Assembly (NCBI GenBank): GCA_002682825.1
Contig: NOKP01000003.1
Location: forward strand, 124,001 to 188,000
DNA: 64,000 nucleotides
Origin: Neonectria sp. B-13
Lineage: Eukaryota; Ascomycota; Sordariomycetes; Hypocreales; Nectriaceae
Direction: 5' to 3'
Shown one piece after another: positions 22,775-34,839 of the stretch. The notes beneath the pieces were generated by a model. That model worked only from the letters and a program-made list of their open reading frames with translations, was not told the DNA's origin and ran no database searches. A program made the position numbers and the translations under genes. Position 1 is the first letter of the stretch, and every line of letters starts with the position of its first letter.

Positions 22775-23051
22775 GAACAAAGACGAGCACTCTATTGGTT
22801 TCCATCAAAGTTATCTATGTTGTTTTGGAGGTCGTACTTATCGTCTCACAGTGACCGTTGAAGGCAACTAATTAACAGACGCAACAAAAGATTTCATCGC
22901 CTCGAAAGCAACCCTCTAGTTCAGTTATCGCCCTGTTACCACTGCGTTGATTGTCCCTGGATTTCGAACATCTCTAGCAAGGCCATCCTCGACATGTAAC
23001 ATAATGAGAGCTTTCAGCTCCGTACCACTTGGTATAACTCACAAGCATAAT

Positions 23052-25736
23052 TCAGTGTCGCTTGGACTTCACCCCACACTCTTTCTCAAATTCTTTCAGG
23101 ATCGTCTGTGGCGGCCGGTTAGCAGGGTGCACTCTAGCGCAAAGCGGTCCAAACTTACCCCAAAATCTTGATCAGCCATGGACATGAACACCTTGTTCTT
23201 GTCGAGTTTAAGTTTACCGACGCGTGGGCTTTTGATCCCGAAAGCCACCCTGGCCAGAAACCGCGGGTCGTCCCGCACGTCCGTCGCCTCCAATACCCGT
23301 TGAATTCCAGTCTTGTCCAGAGCCTTGTGTGAAGAGGGTGGCAGCTGAACAGGCTCACCGGTCAAGCAGAATGTACAGTGTCCGCACTCATTCTTGTTTC
23401 CAGGAAGATTCATTCCAAAATGCTCCGCAATGGCGCGGGCGAAGCATTTTGATCCTGTAATGAAACCAACAACTTGCTGCACTCGGTCCAGAGCCTGCGT
23501 CTCACGCTTCTCCAAATCTGTGAGCAGCTTATCTGTCAAGTCATCTATCTCAGCAGCACTCTGCGGGAGCTTCGCCAGGACCTTGTACTTTTGCTCCACG
23601 CCGCCAACGGTTAGCCTGATGGCGCCAGTGTCGTTCAGCTGTTGGAGAAGCCGAACAAGGTCGATGCGGCGCAGACCTGTAGCCTGAGATACCGAAGATA
23701 GGTCAATGGAATAGTACTTGACGGCTTTTTTCGCGTGCTTGAGAATAGCCTTCGCTTCCGGTGCATTGCTAGGCTTTAAGCGGGCGAAGTAGTTCGGTGT
23801 TGCTTCAAACTTGTACGAGCTGTACTCAGGAGTGATAGCGCGAATGAGATTGAATCTCAGTTCCAGAGCAGCGTAAATGGTACCCAGGGTATTCTGGCGC
23901 ATATCGAATTCCGAAGCCTGTGCGTAATGGCTAGTCTTAAACGTCTCGCCGGGGGAAAGCTGGACAACTTCGTCGCTGAAGACATGTTTCAAGAGGTCTC
24001 TCAGCGATTGCTGAGATGGCAAATCACCCCGGGCAAAACTTTCCTTGATGTAGAAGTCGTTTGGGCAAAGGTAAAGCATACACTGGCTAGTTTCGCCGTC
24101 ACGGCCAGCGCGGCCAACCTGTTGGGAGTATTCTTCGACGGTGTTGGGGAGGTCCCAGTGAATGATGTTGCGAATGTCTGTGACTGTGAGTGGTTTGACT
24201 TCCCTGCCTTTGAAACAGCAAACATACCTGACTTATCAATGCCCATGCCGAAAGCGATGGTCGCAACAACCTAAACCAACATCAGCCATGCAAGGCAAAT
24301 GGAATAGGTCAGGGGAATCTCACAGTGCGGATCTTGGAAGCCATGAAATCATCCTGAATACGTTGCTTCTCCTCCACTTTCATACCGGCATGGAAAAAGT
24401 GGCAAGGGAAGCCCTTCTTTTTCAAATGATTCGCTAGAGATTCGGCTTGCTGCGAGGAATGTCAGCAAACGAAAACCAGTTTTCGGATGAGGATGATTGA
24501 CAAACCCGCTGGAGCGTGACATAGACTAGTGTCGAGCCCGGGTTCTTATTGAGAAAATCATGGAGAAGAGGGTATTTGTCTTCGGTCTTTTCTGTAGCAA
24601 CTGCCTCGAGGCAAAGACTGGTTACCCAGTTAGCGGGAAGTGACAGAACGTGCTTCAAATATAGGTCTCACTTTGGGCGGTAAGGAGTTGTCCTGAAGAC
24701 GCCCTCTTCAGGGATGTTGAACGCTTCACAAATGTCCTTGGCAACGACAGGCGTGGCTGTAGCCGTCAAGCAGATAACTCGTTCGGCTTTGATCTCCTGG
24801 ACGAAACGGGCAACTGCTCTGAGGTTAGTGTCTCAATCGGCCATGGGCACGGCAAGAGGTCGGAATGCTGACCTTTCAGGTAATCTGGGCGAAAAGAGTG
24901 TCCCCACTGGCGATTGAATTGTTAGTCGGTGGAGGAAGACGTCTCACTAGTCGAAGGATAAACACACCTCAGAGATACAATGAGCCTCATCCACCCCGAG
25001 CAAGCGCACGCCCCCCTTGACGCGCTTCATTGTCTCTACAAAACCTTCGTTGTTGAGTCGCTCAGGAGCGCAATACAACAGACGCAGTTTTCCTGCACGA
25101 AGAGAATCGTTGATTTGCTGCAGCTGCTCCCTAGTCTTGGTGGAGTCCATGCACTCTGCAGCAATGCCCTTTCGTTTGAGGGCGTCGACCTGATCCTTCA
25201 TCAAAGCTATCAGAGGTGATACAACGATGGAGATGCCCGAGTCTCCCGCCTCTCTCTGGCTGCTTTGGAGATCCATCTCCTCGAAAGCAATCGCGGGGAT
25301 CTAGCACAACAGTCAGCTAAATCGTAATCGTATCGACTGAAAGATGCAGAGTCAAACGAAGGAATCGGAGCTCCATCTGCGGCGCTTTTACCTGGTAGCA
25401 AAGTGACTTTCCCGCACCGGTGGGGAAGACGACGAGAGCATTGCGGCCACTGAGAATTCGATTGATGGCTCCTTTTTGTTCGTGACGGAAGGAATCGTAG
25501 CCAAATTTCTTGACAAGGATGTTTTGCGCAATGACAAACCTCGACTCATCGCCAGCTGCATCATCGTGGGAGCTACCCAACTCATGTCGCGCTTTTTTGA
25601 TCGAAGTTAGGGGTGAGCTGTCAATGTCGTGTGTCTTCCCGCGCTTGACTCCTGGGGTCTGCAGTAACTCTTCTTCTCCGACTCCATCGAAAAGGTCGTC
25701 GCCCGAGTCAAACTCGTCATCGATTTTGGTGCTCAT
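23052..25736 (-). CDS. RecQ-family ATP-dependent DNA helicase
   Basis: Nine exons (25392-25736, 24968-25300, 24873-24906, 24672-24813, 24506-24617, 24324-24449, 24228-24270, 23159-24177, 23052-23105) give 735 residues. The helicase core shows Walker A GAGKS (107-111), the DEAH box (about 219-222) followed by the RecQ aromatic loop CISEWGHSFRPDY, motif III LTATAT, and motif VI QQVGRAGRDG. An RQC region follows, with the Cys-rich zinc element around CGHCTFC. There is no obvious HRDC domain and the N-terminal extension is only about 75 acidic residues, so it is closer to the short RecQ/RECQ1 type than to the large Sgs1/BLM type. It would unwind DNA 3' to 5' in replication and repair in the nucleus. 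The start at 25736 was preferred over upstream in-frame codons. Confidence 0.93.
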
Positions 25737-26434
25737 CTGTGAGGTTACAGGCAACAGGATAGGTAGAAGGGAATGGAACCTAGATTCTGTAGTGAAATAC
25801 ACGCGTTCGACAAGTAATAACAGGGACAACAGGACGCACTCGGCAAATAGACAAGGGACAGTATGGCGGTATTTGATTGGTTCAGGAATAAGCGTCAAGT
25901 GAAGGTTGAGGTGCGACGTGGTAAGAGAGGTTGATGAGAAGCAGGACAAGTGGAGCTGGGGCGGAATTGCTCAAGTCACGTGGCTACCTTTCGGTGGGAG
26001 GAGTCAAAATCGCCAACCTCCCTTTTATCGAATTGTCCATTGTCCAACAAAAAGTCAATGATTACCCTGCCAAAGATAGCTCTTACAAGTAGTACTTTTG
26101 GCGCAAGAATCTAATCTTAATTCTACCATGTGTACCATTTTCCTCTTAGCATCGTGAGTAGGCAGCCTGAGGCACCATGTCAAGTTGCGAGTAAATGACG
26201 TCGCCCAGCTCCGAGCGGAAGCCTTGTGCAATGCGTATCTCAAAAAGACCATTTTCATCTTTTTAGGTACGATATCGGAATTATTTACCTCCTCGTTAGG
26301 ACTAATACGTTGTAGTTGTAAAATCTCTCCGCAAAAAAAGAATCGGGTACCACATCTCCTTGATCTGTCAACAGCAGTCTTATTTCCTCTCTTCCTTGCC
26401 CTTAGTCGACTTTCTTTCGATTTGTCCCCCGGGC
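25737..26434. other. Intergenic stretch
   Basis: This 698-bp gap holds the RecQ promoter and the 3' flank of the next gene. Antisense frames (26055-26492 minus, 26185-26451 plus) have no motif. Nothing else is seen. Confidence 0.45.
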
Positions 26435-27451
26435 TCACAACACGGCGCTGAGGAACGTGAAGACTGCAATCAAAGCTCCAGAGAGCCCACACGCGTAGCT
26501 TCCCGCGGTCAAGGCGACCTCAAGGCTATGGGCCAAAGCTGCGGCGATAGCGATCACACATATGCTACCTGAAACGCTCACGCCAATCAAGATCAGCAGG
26601 TACCGAATACGCCAACCCTCCACTAGCAAAAATGCTGGGATAGTTCTGCCATAAGGAGCAACAGCATCGCTATACTGGTCATATTGCATTTCACTAGAGA
26701 TATTTTAATGCATTAGAGTTGTGTCTGTAGATTATGAATACGTGATCACTTACTTGTATAGATGCACGAATCCCACACTCCTCAAAAAGGCGAGGCCATT
26801 TTTATCAACGCCGTTTTGCCAGTAGTATTCTAGCATTGAAGCCAGCCATCTAGAGTCCGATTGCTGCTGAGAGAGCATTCGAATTCGACTAACTTTGCAG
26901 TAAAGTTCATTGCGGATGTTGTCGAAGGCTGAATTGGGGCAATCGCCGTCGCCGTGTGAGTTCCCATCCACATCTATGCCGCATTCGAATGGTTCTAGAT
27001 CATCCGATTCTGCATGGATGTCCCTGTCCAACTGCGAAATCTGGTTGGAATAGTCGATGGGCAAAACCGATACTCGGATTTCTGGCGGGCCACTTGCTGG
27101 TTGGTCGACTTTCATCAGTCGCATCTGGGTTACGCGTGCGTCAGCCATCTGTGACAGTTGGTTCCCGGGAGTGCTTACGTTGATTTCCTGGACAGCTATG
27201 GCGGAATACAGAGAATACCGCTTCCACCATCCTCCAGACTCTTTGCGCAGCCTGTCAAGCCCAAGTGCCGGATCGTCCGGCTTGATCGGTATATCTATGG
27301 CGTAATACCTCCCCCCACGCTTGAGGCACAAAAGAATACATCTCTCGTACCCTTCTTCTTGAAACCGTCTTTGGCAGTAGTCAGCTATGATAGTCTTTCG
27401 TCCCCTTCTTTCTGTGGAGCAGCCATTGTCCAGTGTCGCCGGCATTTCCAT
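26435..27451 (-). CDS. Unknown protein with two C-terminal membrane helices
   Basis: Two exons (26754-27451 and 26435-26693) joined by a 60-bp intron give 318 residues from the ATG at 27451. The first 230 residues are soluble, with a conserved-looking YERCILLCLKRGGRYYAIDIPI stretch and an acidic patch. The end carries two hydrophobic segments (YLLILIGVSVSGSICVIAIAAAL and YACGLSGALIAVFTFLSAVL), so a tail-anchored or two-helix membrane protein is likely. Coding may extend upstream. A frame at 27561-27721 splices in phase across a 63-bp intron and reads sensibly (LVDLDDILQPTDTVPRAEPH), but it has no ATG and begins after a stop. The true start is therefore unsettled. Family not recognised. Confidence 0.6.
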
Positions 27452-27697
27452 CGTGTTCTGGTCGACCTCTTGAGGAGGTTTCTGGTAAATGTAACTTCTG
27501 TAAGATAGAGAACATCGAAGATATATTTATATTGTTTACGCAATTGAAAACTGCTCTGACCTGAGCAATGTGGAAAGAATATGGGGCTCTGCTCGCGGTA
27601 CAGTGTCAGTTGGTTGCAGGATGTCATCAAGGTCGACTAGGCTGATCCTGGAGTTGAAGCGGTCTGCCTTCCAAGGCAGCACACCCACTGCATGGCT

Positions 27698-27815
27698 GAC
27701 TGGCCAATTGTTTGATGACACAAATTACGCAAGTATGTCGGCTCAAGCCCATGACCGACTAGCCAATTGTTTGATGACACATTTGCGCAGGCATGTCGGC
27801 TGAGGCCCATGACTG
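27698..27815 (+). repeat. 59-bp imperfect tandem duplication
   Basis: A unit starting GACTRGCCAATTGTTTGATG is present twice, at about 27698-27756 and 27757-27815, with roughly 85 percent identity by eye. It lies just upstream of, and partly inside, the possible 5' extension of the unknown gene at 26435-27451, and may have disturbed its original start. Confidence 0.7.
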
Positions 27816-28283
27816 CCCAGTCGGAGCCACTAAGCCTCCTCCACCAACTTGATGAGCACATCATAGCTTGGGATGAATTCGTGAATGAGACGAAGCATGA
27901 TCAGCACAAGCAAAGACTGGCATTGGCAAAGGGGCCTTGCGCCCATGGCAAAGTTGGCGCTTCTACCCGTTGAGCCCTTCTAACAAAGCCCGATAGCGGA
28001 GAGTAAGCTTCGTTTCAAAAGTTGGAATTCTTCATGGATAATGCGAATCTCATTCTAGTGAAGGAAAATTTGAAAGAGACGCCGCGACAAGTATAGCTAA
28101 CACTTCAGCGTGGATTTCCAAAAGAACTCAATGCCTGCTTTCCTTTCAAGCCTTAAGCGCTTCTCCTCTAACCAGTGGTCAAGTTAGAACTCAAGTCCGA
28201 GATAGATATTATTTAAAGCTGAACGCACATATCCACTAGAGAAATAAATAGAAATTATTCTACACATTTCGAGTCTATCAATT
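27816..28283. other. Intergenic, with a 22-codon minus-strand ORF
   Basis: No full gene is seen. On the minus strand an ATG at 27898 opens a 22-codon frame ending at 27830 that has protein-like composition (LIHEFIPSYDVLIKLVEEA). It could be a leftover first exon of the gene at 26435-27451 or an upstream ORF. Evidence is thin. Confidence 0.25.
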
Positions 28284-29323
28284 CTACTGCGTGTCGTATC
28301 TAACATGGTTAACAAGTGTTCCAATGCCAGAAATTTCGATGCGAATGTCATCTCCATCCTTCAACACAACACGAGGAGTTCTGAAGTAGCCGATGCCTGC
28401 AGGCGTGCCTGTCAAAATCAGAGAACCGGCCTCCAATGTCGTTCCCTGTGACAGATACGAAATTTGTTTGCGTAAGTTGAATATCATATCCCCTGTGTCT
28501 CCATTCTGTACTACCTCCCCGTTATAAATTGTCTTCACCCTCAACTGCTGAGGGTCTGGAATAGCCTTTGGAGACACGAGTACGGGGCCTAAATCGGGAC
28601 CAGAAGCGTAAGCATTTTTTGTCTGGTCGAATTGTGAAGATCATTGATGTTTGACTAACCAATAGGACAGCTCCCATCAAGTCCCTTGGAAAAGGACCAT
28701 TGTGCCGTTATGAGTTGCAATTGTCTTGCGGACACATCGTTAGATGCGGTATATCCTAGGACGTAGTTAAGGGCCTCATCCTCAGGGATATCCCGTCCTG
28801 ACCTCCCAATTATGGCGCATAGCTCGCCTTCGTAATCGCTGGTACCATCTTGCGCACATCTGGGGATATTGATGGTTGCTGGATAGGGATCGGCCAATGC
28901 AGTACGGGGCTTAGTGAACAATACGGGAACTTTAGGAAGTGGAAAGCCGCCCTCCTAATGATTCCAGGTTAGCATCTATCATATGTATCCAGCCATTCTC
29001 AAAAGTTACCTTGGCGTGGTCATGGTAATTGAGACCGAGACATCGGATGTAGCTACACTCCTGTACGGAGATGGGCGCTAGAAGCTGCTAGAATGAGAAC
29101 TTAAGACCGAAAAATCAATATCTCTGTTACGTACTCTCTCCACCGTGTAAACAATATTGGTGACGTTTCCATGGAAAACGGTCCCATTGATCAAATATGC
29201 TTTGACCTCGACACCGTCAACTATGTCTTTTCCAACATCTCTGGACGTGTCAATCAATTGACCGAGATGGACGGCCTGGTCTTCTTTGGTAATGAAACGG
29301 ATCAGGTGTGTCCATGGTGTCAT
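28284..29323 (-). CDS. Fumarylacetoacetate hydrolase family protein
   Basis: Four exons (29135-29323, 29010-29087, 28660-28954, 28284-28588) join to 288 residues, the normal size for FAA-hydrolase-fold enzymes. Visible are the motif CLGLNYHDHAKE, the metal-site region DYEGELCAIIGR (acidic ligands), YTASNDVSAR, and ILTGTPAGIGY, all characteristic. Family members hydrolyse or decarboxylate beta-diketo acids such as fumarylpyruvate, acylpyruvates or meta-cleavage products with a divalent metal. It is divergent from the extradiol dioxygenase gene, which suggests it acts on the ring-opened product. The start was taken at the ATG of MTPWTHLIRF. An upstream in-frame extension to 29437 looks like 5' leader. 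Exact substrate unknown. Confidence 0.88.
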
Positions 29324-29904
29324 TTTCACAATTGTCTCTGGAACTGCTTGCGTTGATAGGAGCGGGTGATGATGTTCTGTTCTTGCTTCTTTAGGTGTAA
29401 GAGGCGTCTTTATACCTCGAGGTCTCATATCAATCATTCACTTTTGTACAGTCAGGCAAATCTGGCCGCTGGTATGTCACACACCACAGCAGGATGTAAG
29501 GATTGTGGCGGGACGTGGAGAATCACGGCGGGACAAATCGATTGTGGCGGGGCAAAACGTTTGTGGCGGGGCAAAACGTTTGTGGCGGGATTCGATTCAC
29601 AGTACAACGTCGTTGGGGCGGGGCATGGTGATTGTCAACCCCGTGGGGTTTGGTGCATGGAAATGGGAAATGATCAGCAATTAGGACGTCAATCCGACAG
29701 TGTGTTAGCGAAGGGATGACGAGGACCGTCCCGCCACGCAATCAGCGGCCAATAATCTTGGTTAGCTGTGGAAGCTCAATTGAGTACATGTACGCCTGAA
29801 CATCCTCGACCTCGGGAAGTTGGTAAGAACTCCACAAGCCTCTCCCAACCCACAAAGCGCTAGAAGCAGCAAACATAATCACCTTGTCAAAAGTTTAAGC
29901 AGTC
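29324..29904. promoter_or_regulatory. Divergent promoter, FAA hydrolase / dioxygenase
   Basis: This 581-bp gap holds both 5' regions. It contains the GTGGCGGG tandem array (29502-29597) and one more copy in opposite orientation, GTCCCGCCAC at 29728-29737. No gene is supported inside. Confidence 0.6.
29502..29597 (+). repeat. Five-copy 19-20 bp tandem repeat, core GTGGCGGG
   Basis: Five head-to-tail units begin near 29502, 29521, 29541, 29560 and 29579. The third and fourth are almost identical (TTGTGGCGGGGCAAAACG), the others diverged (second has CACGGCGGGAC). The spacing is about two helical turns, so proteins bound to each would lie on one face of the DNA. The array sits between two divergent catabolic genes. 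Confidence 0.8.
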
Positions 29905-31141
29905 ATGGCAACCCATTACGCGCCAGAGCCAAACAGGGGTGCCGCAGTTTCGGATGTCATGGCCGTTGGTTCAGATCAACAGAGTCAGGCGGACTGGAAG
30001 AAGCAGAAGAAGATCGATGCAGACAAGCAAATTAAGCTAGTCAAGCTCTCTCACATGCGATACCAGCATCCAGACTTGGACGAAATATCTGTATTCTTGC
30101 AAGGTAGGCGTGCATCTGTTGCCGTGTTCCAGCCGGCAAACTAACGCAACTCTTGAGACTTCGGTATGTCCATTGCCAAGCGGACCACCTCGGAGGTGTG
30201 GTATCGAGGGTACGGTCCAGACCCATATGTTTGTATGATATCCCTCATCCAACTACCTAGGAAGCAGAAGTACTAAGCTCAGTGTCAGACTATACTGTCA
30301 AGGGTCCACAGAAGTTTCTGGGCGGTGCATATCTCGTGGAATCCTACCAGGACCTTGAACGGGCGAGTATGCTTGGTGGCGGCGAGATTGAAGTGATGGA
30401 AGATGCTCCTGGAAAGGGATACATCGTAACAATTCAGGACCCGGAAGGATTTTCGATGTCTTTGATCTATGGCCAAGATTCGGTAGCGGAGCAAAAGCCA
30501 CCACCGCAGATTGCAGCCAACTACGAGACATCGAAGCCTCGACTTCGTGAGTTCCTACGGTTCAGTCCTGGTCCTGCGGCAGTATACAAGGTGATTATAT
30601 TATCTCAGAGTCCTTGATCAGTACTTAAGAAGACATCTAATCGGACTTATATATGCAGCTCGGACACTATGGACTATGCGTCCAGGACTTTGAAACCGAA
30701 CTCGACTTCTACCTCACAAACTTCAATTTGGTCCCGACAGACTTCCTCCACATAGATCTCCCAGATAATGCCAAGAAATCAGTTGCCGTTTTTGCGCACA
30801 TCGATCGCGGCGAGAAGTACGTCGACCATCATACCTTCTTCATGAGCACCAATAAGACCAGCCACGTGCATCACTGCTCGTTCGAGACCCACGACTATGA
30901 TACTCAGATGCTAGGTCATCAGTGGTTAGCACAGAAGGGCTATAAATCGGTTTGGGGCGTTGGTCGACATATTCTCGGCTCTCAAATCTTTGATTACTGG
31001 TGGGATCCTAATGGGAACATGATCGAGCATTATGCGGATGGAGATCAAGTCAATGCGAAGACACCAATCAGTTTTGCGCCGGCCGGTGATGAATCCTTGG
31101 CAGTTTGGGGTCCAGAAGTACCAAAATGGTTTCTTGAGTAG
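29905..31141 (+). CDS. Extradiol ring-cleavage dioxygenase (VOC superfamily)
   Basis: Four exons (29905-30103, 30158-30232, 30289-30590, 30659-31141) give 352 residues. Two vicinal-oxygen-chelate modules are visible. The C-terminal one holds the likely Fe(II) ligands His195 (LGHYGLCV), His263 or His264 (VHHCSFE) and Glu315 (MIEHYADGD), spaced as in class I extradiol dioxygenases such as catechol 2,3-dioxygenase. The fungal relatives are often called trihydroxytoluene or dihydroxybiphenyl dioxygenase-like. The reaction would be meta cleavage of a catechol or trihydroxy ring. There is no signal peptide, so it is cytosolic. Divergence from an FAA hydrolase and proximity to an FAD hydroxylase support a ring-cleavage role. 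The substrate cannot be read from sequence. Confidence 0.88.
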
Positions 31142-31577
31142 GTTTGTCAAATCAGCCGTAGAACGGGGTTTCTATGGGAGGGGTTTGAGTTGAGGTCGGG
31201 AACCTCGTGTTGCGTGTTCAAACTGATTTTTGTCCCGTGTATCAATCAAGGTAGACTAGTAATCATTGGAAGCCTTCATTTCACTTTCACTGCAGAGCCA
31301 AACTCCCTTCGTTGGCCAAAGTGGTGCCTGAAACATCAACGGGGACTAGGGTCTGGCAGACCAGGATTCATTCTTATCAAATGCATGCTTTTCTCAGATA
31401 TGTACACACTCTGTACCAAATCTATTCATCACAAATCCTTCCAAGTCTTGTTGATGGGTATTTTAAGGACGTTTGTTTGAGGAAGTCTCCCTCTAAAACG
31501 CGCGCTGCTGAAAACGAGCTCCCTTTCAAATACATCGTGAAGATCGACTGTGGCGGCTTAGGAATGCTTGTCATCCT
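31142..31577. other. Convergent 3' region
   Basis: The gap of 436 bp separates the 3' ends of the dioxygenase and C2H2 regulator genes. Short frames here have no motif. Confidence 0.45.
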
Positions 31578-34071
31578 TTAGGCCCCGGTTCGTGGAGTCG
31601 TTGCAAGATCGTCAAGCAGAGTCTCTAATATTGAAAAGAACTTGCGCGATATCTCCCAGTGGCCGATTCGTCGTAGAAGGTCGATGGCATTGCACAAGAC
31701 ACTTGGTTCGATAGGCGAAAATGTAGCTGTCGAGGCCCTATCGCTGCTGGAGTTTGGCGAACCCAACACTTGGAGTTCTGGTATGTTGACCTCATCCGGC
31801 GAGGGCACGTAGGCACCGACGGTCGGGGTGAATTTTATGTAGCTGTAAACAACCATTGCTGAGTAGAAAACCGCCTTTGGCACATGCATTGCCGGTTCCT
31901 CTCCAATCGGCAACATTTCTAGATATTTGAGGACGAGGAGGGCGTGCAGGACAGCACGCCGGGCTTCTGAAGAGGTGGCCCAGTCATCAATTTCTCCCCT
32001 CGCTTGTTCGGCGACCTCTCTGCCGTCACGGCCTATGGAGCGCTCCAAGAGGTCAGAGTCGGCATATAAGGCCATGAATGCTACGTGCCACAAGATCATA
32101 AGACTGATGTGGTTGCCTTTTGGTCCCTGGCTGTGTTTGCAGTGTTTGCTATGCCACGTGAGGAGAGACTTCCGAAAGTACTGGACCAGTGCGCTCTCGA
32201 GGTGCTCGGCTTTTTGTTCTTGAATTGAAGCCACAATACCGGCTAAAGATGCATACTCATGCATGTGAGATTCTCGAATCATCGGACTTGAGGTTCCAGT
32301 GCGAGAAGGGACCTGACCATGCGGTGTTGTCGACCAGACTATACTTGTATCCTCTTCAAGAAGCTTTTGCCATTCATGGGTATTCGATGCGAAGAAAAGG
32401 TCCTCGGAGCTGCAAACCGGGAGCTTATTTAGTTCATGCCGAAGAAGTGGTTCATGATGGAATGTGGTTGCGAAATCTGAATCGTGAACATAGAGCCCCA
32501 GGACCAGACGGACCGACTCTTCCGCATGTGCCCAGGCCTTCCATGGATCCTCTTGAGCTTTGTCATGCTTTCTTGGGTCTCTAGCTAGAGTTTCTTTAAT
32601 CTTGAAGAGACCTCCTTGACGGGCCCAAGCAATAACAGTGCCATGGAAACTCTCAGTCATGCAAAGATCGCTTGGAAGACCCGAGAGCATGCCAAACGTC
32701 TGTCCAATGGTGGCCGCTTGGATGAGTGAAAGCACTTCCCGGCTGTCACGCTGGATGTAGCTATCCCACTAGAGATCCTGGTTCAGAACACTGACGGCAA
32801 GAGTTTGAAGGGAGCTGCTTACCGATGCTAGGATGGCCTTGTTCAACATTTGGAAAATCTTTCTACCTTGTGTTGCAGCACTGGCAGAACCTATGAAAAG
32901 AGCCCCTACTGAACATACCGACAAAAGCAGTAAGGCGTTTTTGGATGAAGGTCGGAAGGATGGCGCATGTAGAAGAGGGAATACCGGGTTGAATCTCACG
33001 AAGTACAATTTGATACAAAGGTTCTGTTTACTATCAGAGGGTCCAAGCATAGAACGGTTGGTGTGGCTTACTAAGAAGTCTGCGGAAGGCAGCGCGGCAT
33101 TGCTGAGGCGTGATTGTAACCTGTGCGTAAGGCGTTCGCGATAGGCCTCATCTATTTGGTCCTGGTCTGTTATTGCGTGGGAAATGGCGTCGCGAGGCGG
33201 CCTCGTGTACCAATTATGTTGCACCGTAGTAACCAAGTCTAAAGAGGCCATGGGCTCCCACAGGTTTGAGGAATTTGTAGACTCGTGTTTCCGTTGATGA
33301 GCAGTCGGGACGTCGTAGCTCGGAAACCCCCATTCCGAAATAGCTGTCGAAATTGAACAATTCAGCGCGTTGAGGTCAAAGTCGCCCCCGAGAAGCCAAG
33401 CTTGGTCGTTAGAGTTCAAGGTAATGTCCATAAGTTCTGAGTCGGTTGGGGTATTAAGAATGCTTGCTGGACACTCGAAAACGCCTCCCTCGACATGATC
33501 CTCATTGACGGATAAAGGAAGGGCATCCGGCTGTGGGATAACCATGCAGAATGAGTCGCAAGCCTTGGTCTGGACTTGTGTTCCAGTCTGGCACTCTGAA
33601 ATGCCTGTGGCTGATGCAGGTTCATTGTGAGAGAAATTGGTAGAAAAGCGGGAAAGTAAGATCGTGTCTTGGGCTCCTGTCTCATCTCTCTGGGCGGTGT
33701 CATCGTTGATGTTGACGTCCGCCAGAATGCTCTCTCCAGCCGACGAGGGTCCAGGTGGTGAGTGCGAGACTACACTTCCTTCTGATCTCCACTGTTGATG
33801 GTACTTATGCACTCGAGAATGGCGCAGCAGCGAGTCCCTACGACGTAGTCAGTCATGCATGGTCATGCTCGATAGGGAATGGCGGGGCTAACTGGCGACT
33901 GTATGACTTTCCACATTCATCGCACCGAAATGGCCTCTCCTTTGTATGAGATCGGATGTGGCGTGCCAGGTGCTCCGTTTTGAAGAAGCACTGTCCACAT
34001 TGAGGGCAGCTTTTGGGCGGGTTTGCCCTACGTTTTGGGTTGGGCGGATCGAGGTTTTGGGCCGACGACAT
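31578..34071 (-). CDS. C2H2 transcription factor with fungal-specific domain
   Basis: Three exons (33893-34071, 32823-33837, 31578-32768) join to 794 residues. Two C2H2 fingers lie at the N-terminus, Cys22/Cys25/His38/His42 and Cys50/Cys53/His66/His70, preceded by a basic PKRRANPPK stretch. Intron 1 falls inside finger 2. The middle (about residues 75-300) is low-complexity, Ser/Asp-rich. The C-terminal half is the fungal-specific transcription factor domain, with LYFVRFNPVFPLLHAPSF at its start and further helices through MILWHVAFMALYADSDLLERSIGRDG. This architecture is typical of pathway regulators. It is divergent from the FAD hydroxylase and adjacent to the dioxygenase, so it is the best candidate for the cluster's own regulator. 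Confidence 0.92.
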
Positions 34072-34839
34072 GGTTCACGTAGCAAGAGAAGAGAAAAGGG
34101 AGGCTATCACGCTCCGAAAAACGCCGGAATTGGTCAAGTCGGGCTACAAGAAGGATAGGATGACAAGGGGAAAGACGAAATAGGGAAGCTTCGGTCCGAT
34201 ACGATTCCACGTAGATACACATTGTGGGAACATTGATGCTCCGGCTGAAGCGGATAGACAGACTACCTCTCAAACTCCACGGTCCCTTCTATGACGTTGA
34301 GCTAAGTATAGAATACCGAATGTCTTGCCACCACTAGCCCAGTCTTGCATGCATAGACGAGGCCAGGTCCCTTTTAGGGATCTAACTATCAGGAAGATGC
34401 GGTTTAATCTATAATATCTACCATCTAACCACTCATGGCAGTACATGTTCCTGTAGAAATAGAGTAACAGTAGCCGATGGTCGGGGTTCGAGCTGCCCCG
34501 CAGATTTACGTTCCATCCGTCCCGCAGTCCTCCTTCTCTTCCCCACCGCCAAGATCCCTGCTTTGGGACAACTTCCCCGCGAATTTAGGTCCCGCAACCA
34601 TCCTTCCCTTCGCCTCCCCGCATTCTAGGAGCCAAGCCAGGGAAGAGGCTAGGAACCCATATGCCCCACAGGGACAATCTAGAATATGTGGTATCCCACA
34701 AAGGATCACCTATTCAAATACCACAATCGTCTCTAGAATTAGAAGAGGTTTCATAAAAACAACTTCACTCGGGAAAAACCGGCCTTTCAAATCGGACAAG
34801 TAACTTGTCCCATTGTCCGATTCCTTATCTTTATTCACC
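34072..34839. promoter_or_regulatory. Divergent promoter, C2H2 regulator / FAD hydroxylase
   Basis: No gene is supported in this 768-bp gap. Pyrimidine-rich tracts precede the hydroxylase start. GTCCCGC, the reverse complement of the core GCGGGAC seen in part of the array at 29502-29597, occurs at 34519-34525 and 34589-34595. Confidence 0.45.

Noticed and set aside
29502..29597. CRISPR-like interpretation of the tandem repeat
   Set aside because: Units are contiguous without spacers and the genome is eukaryotic.
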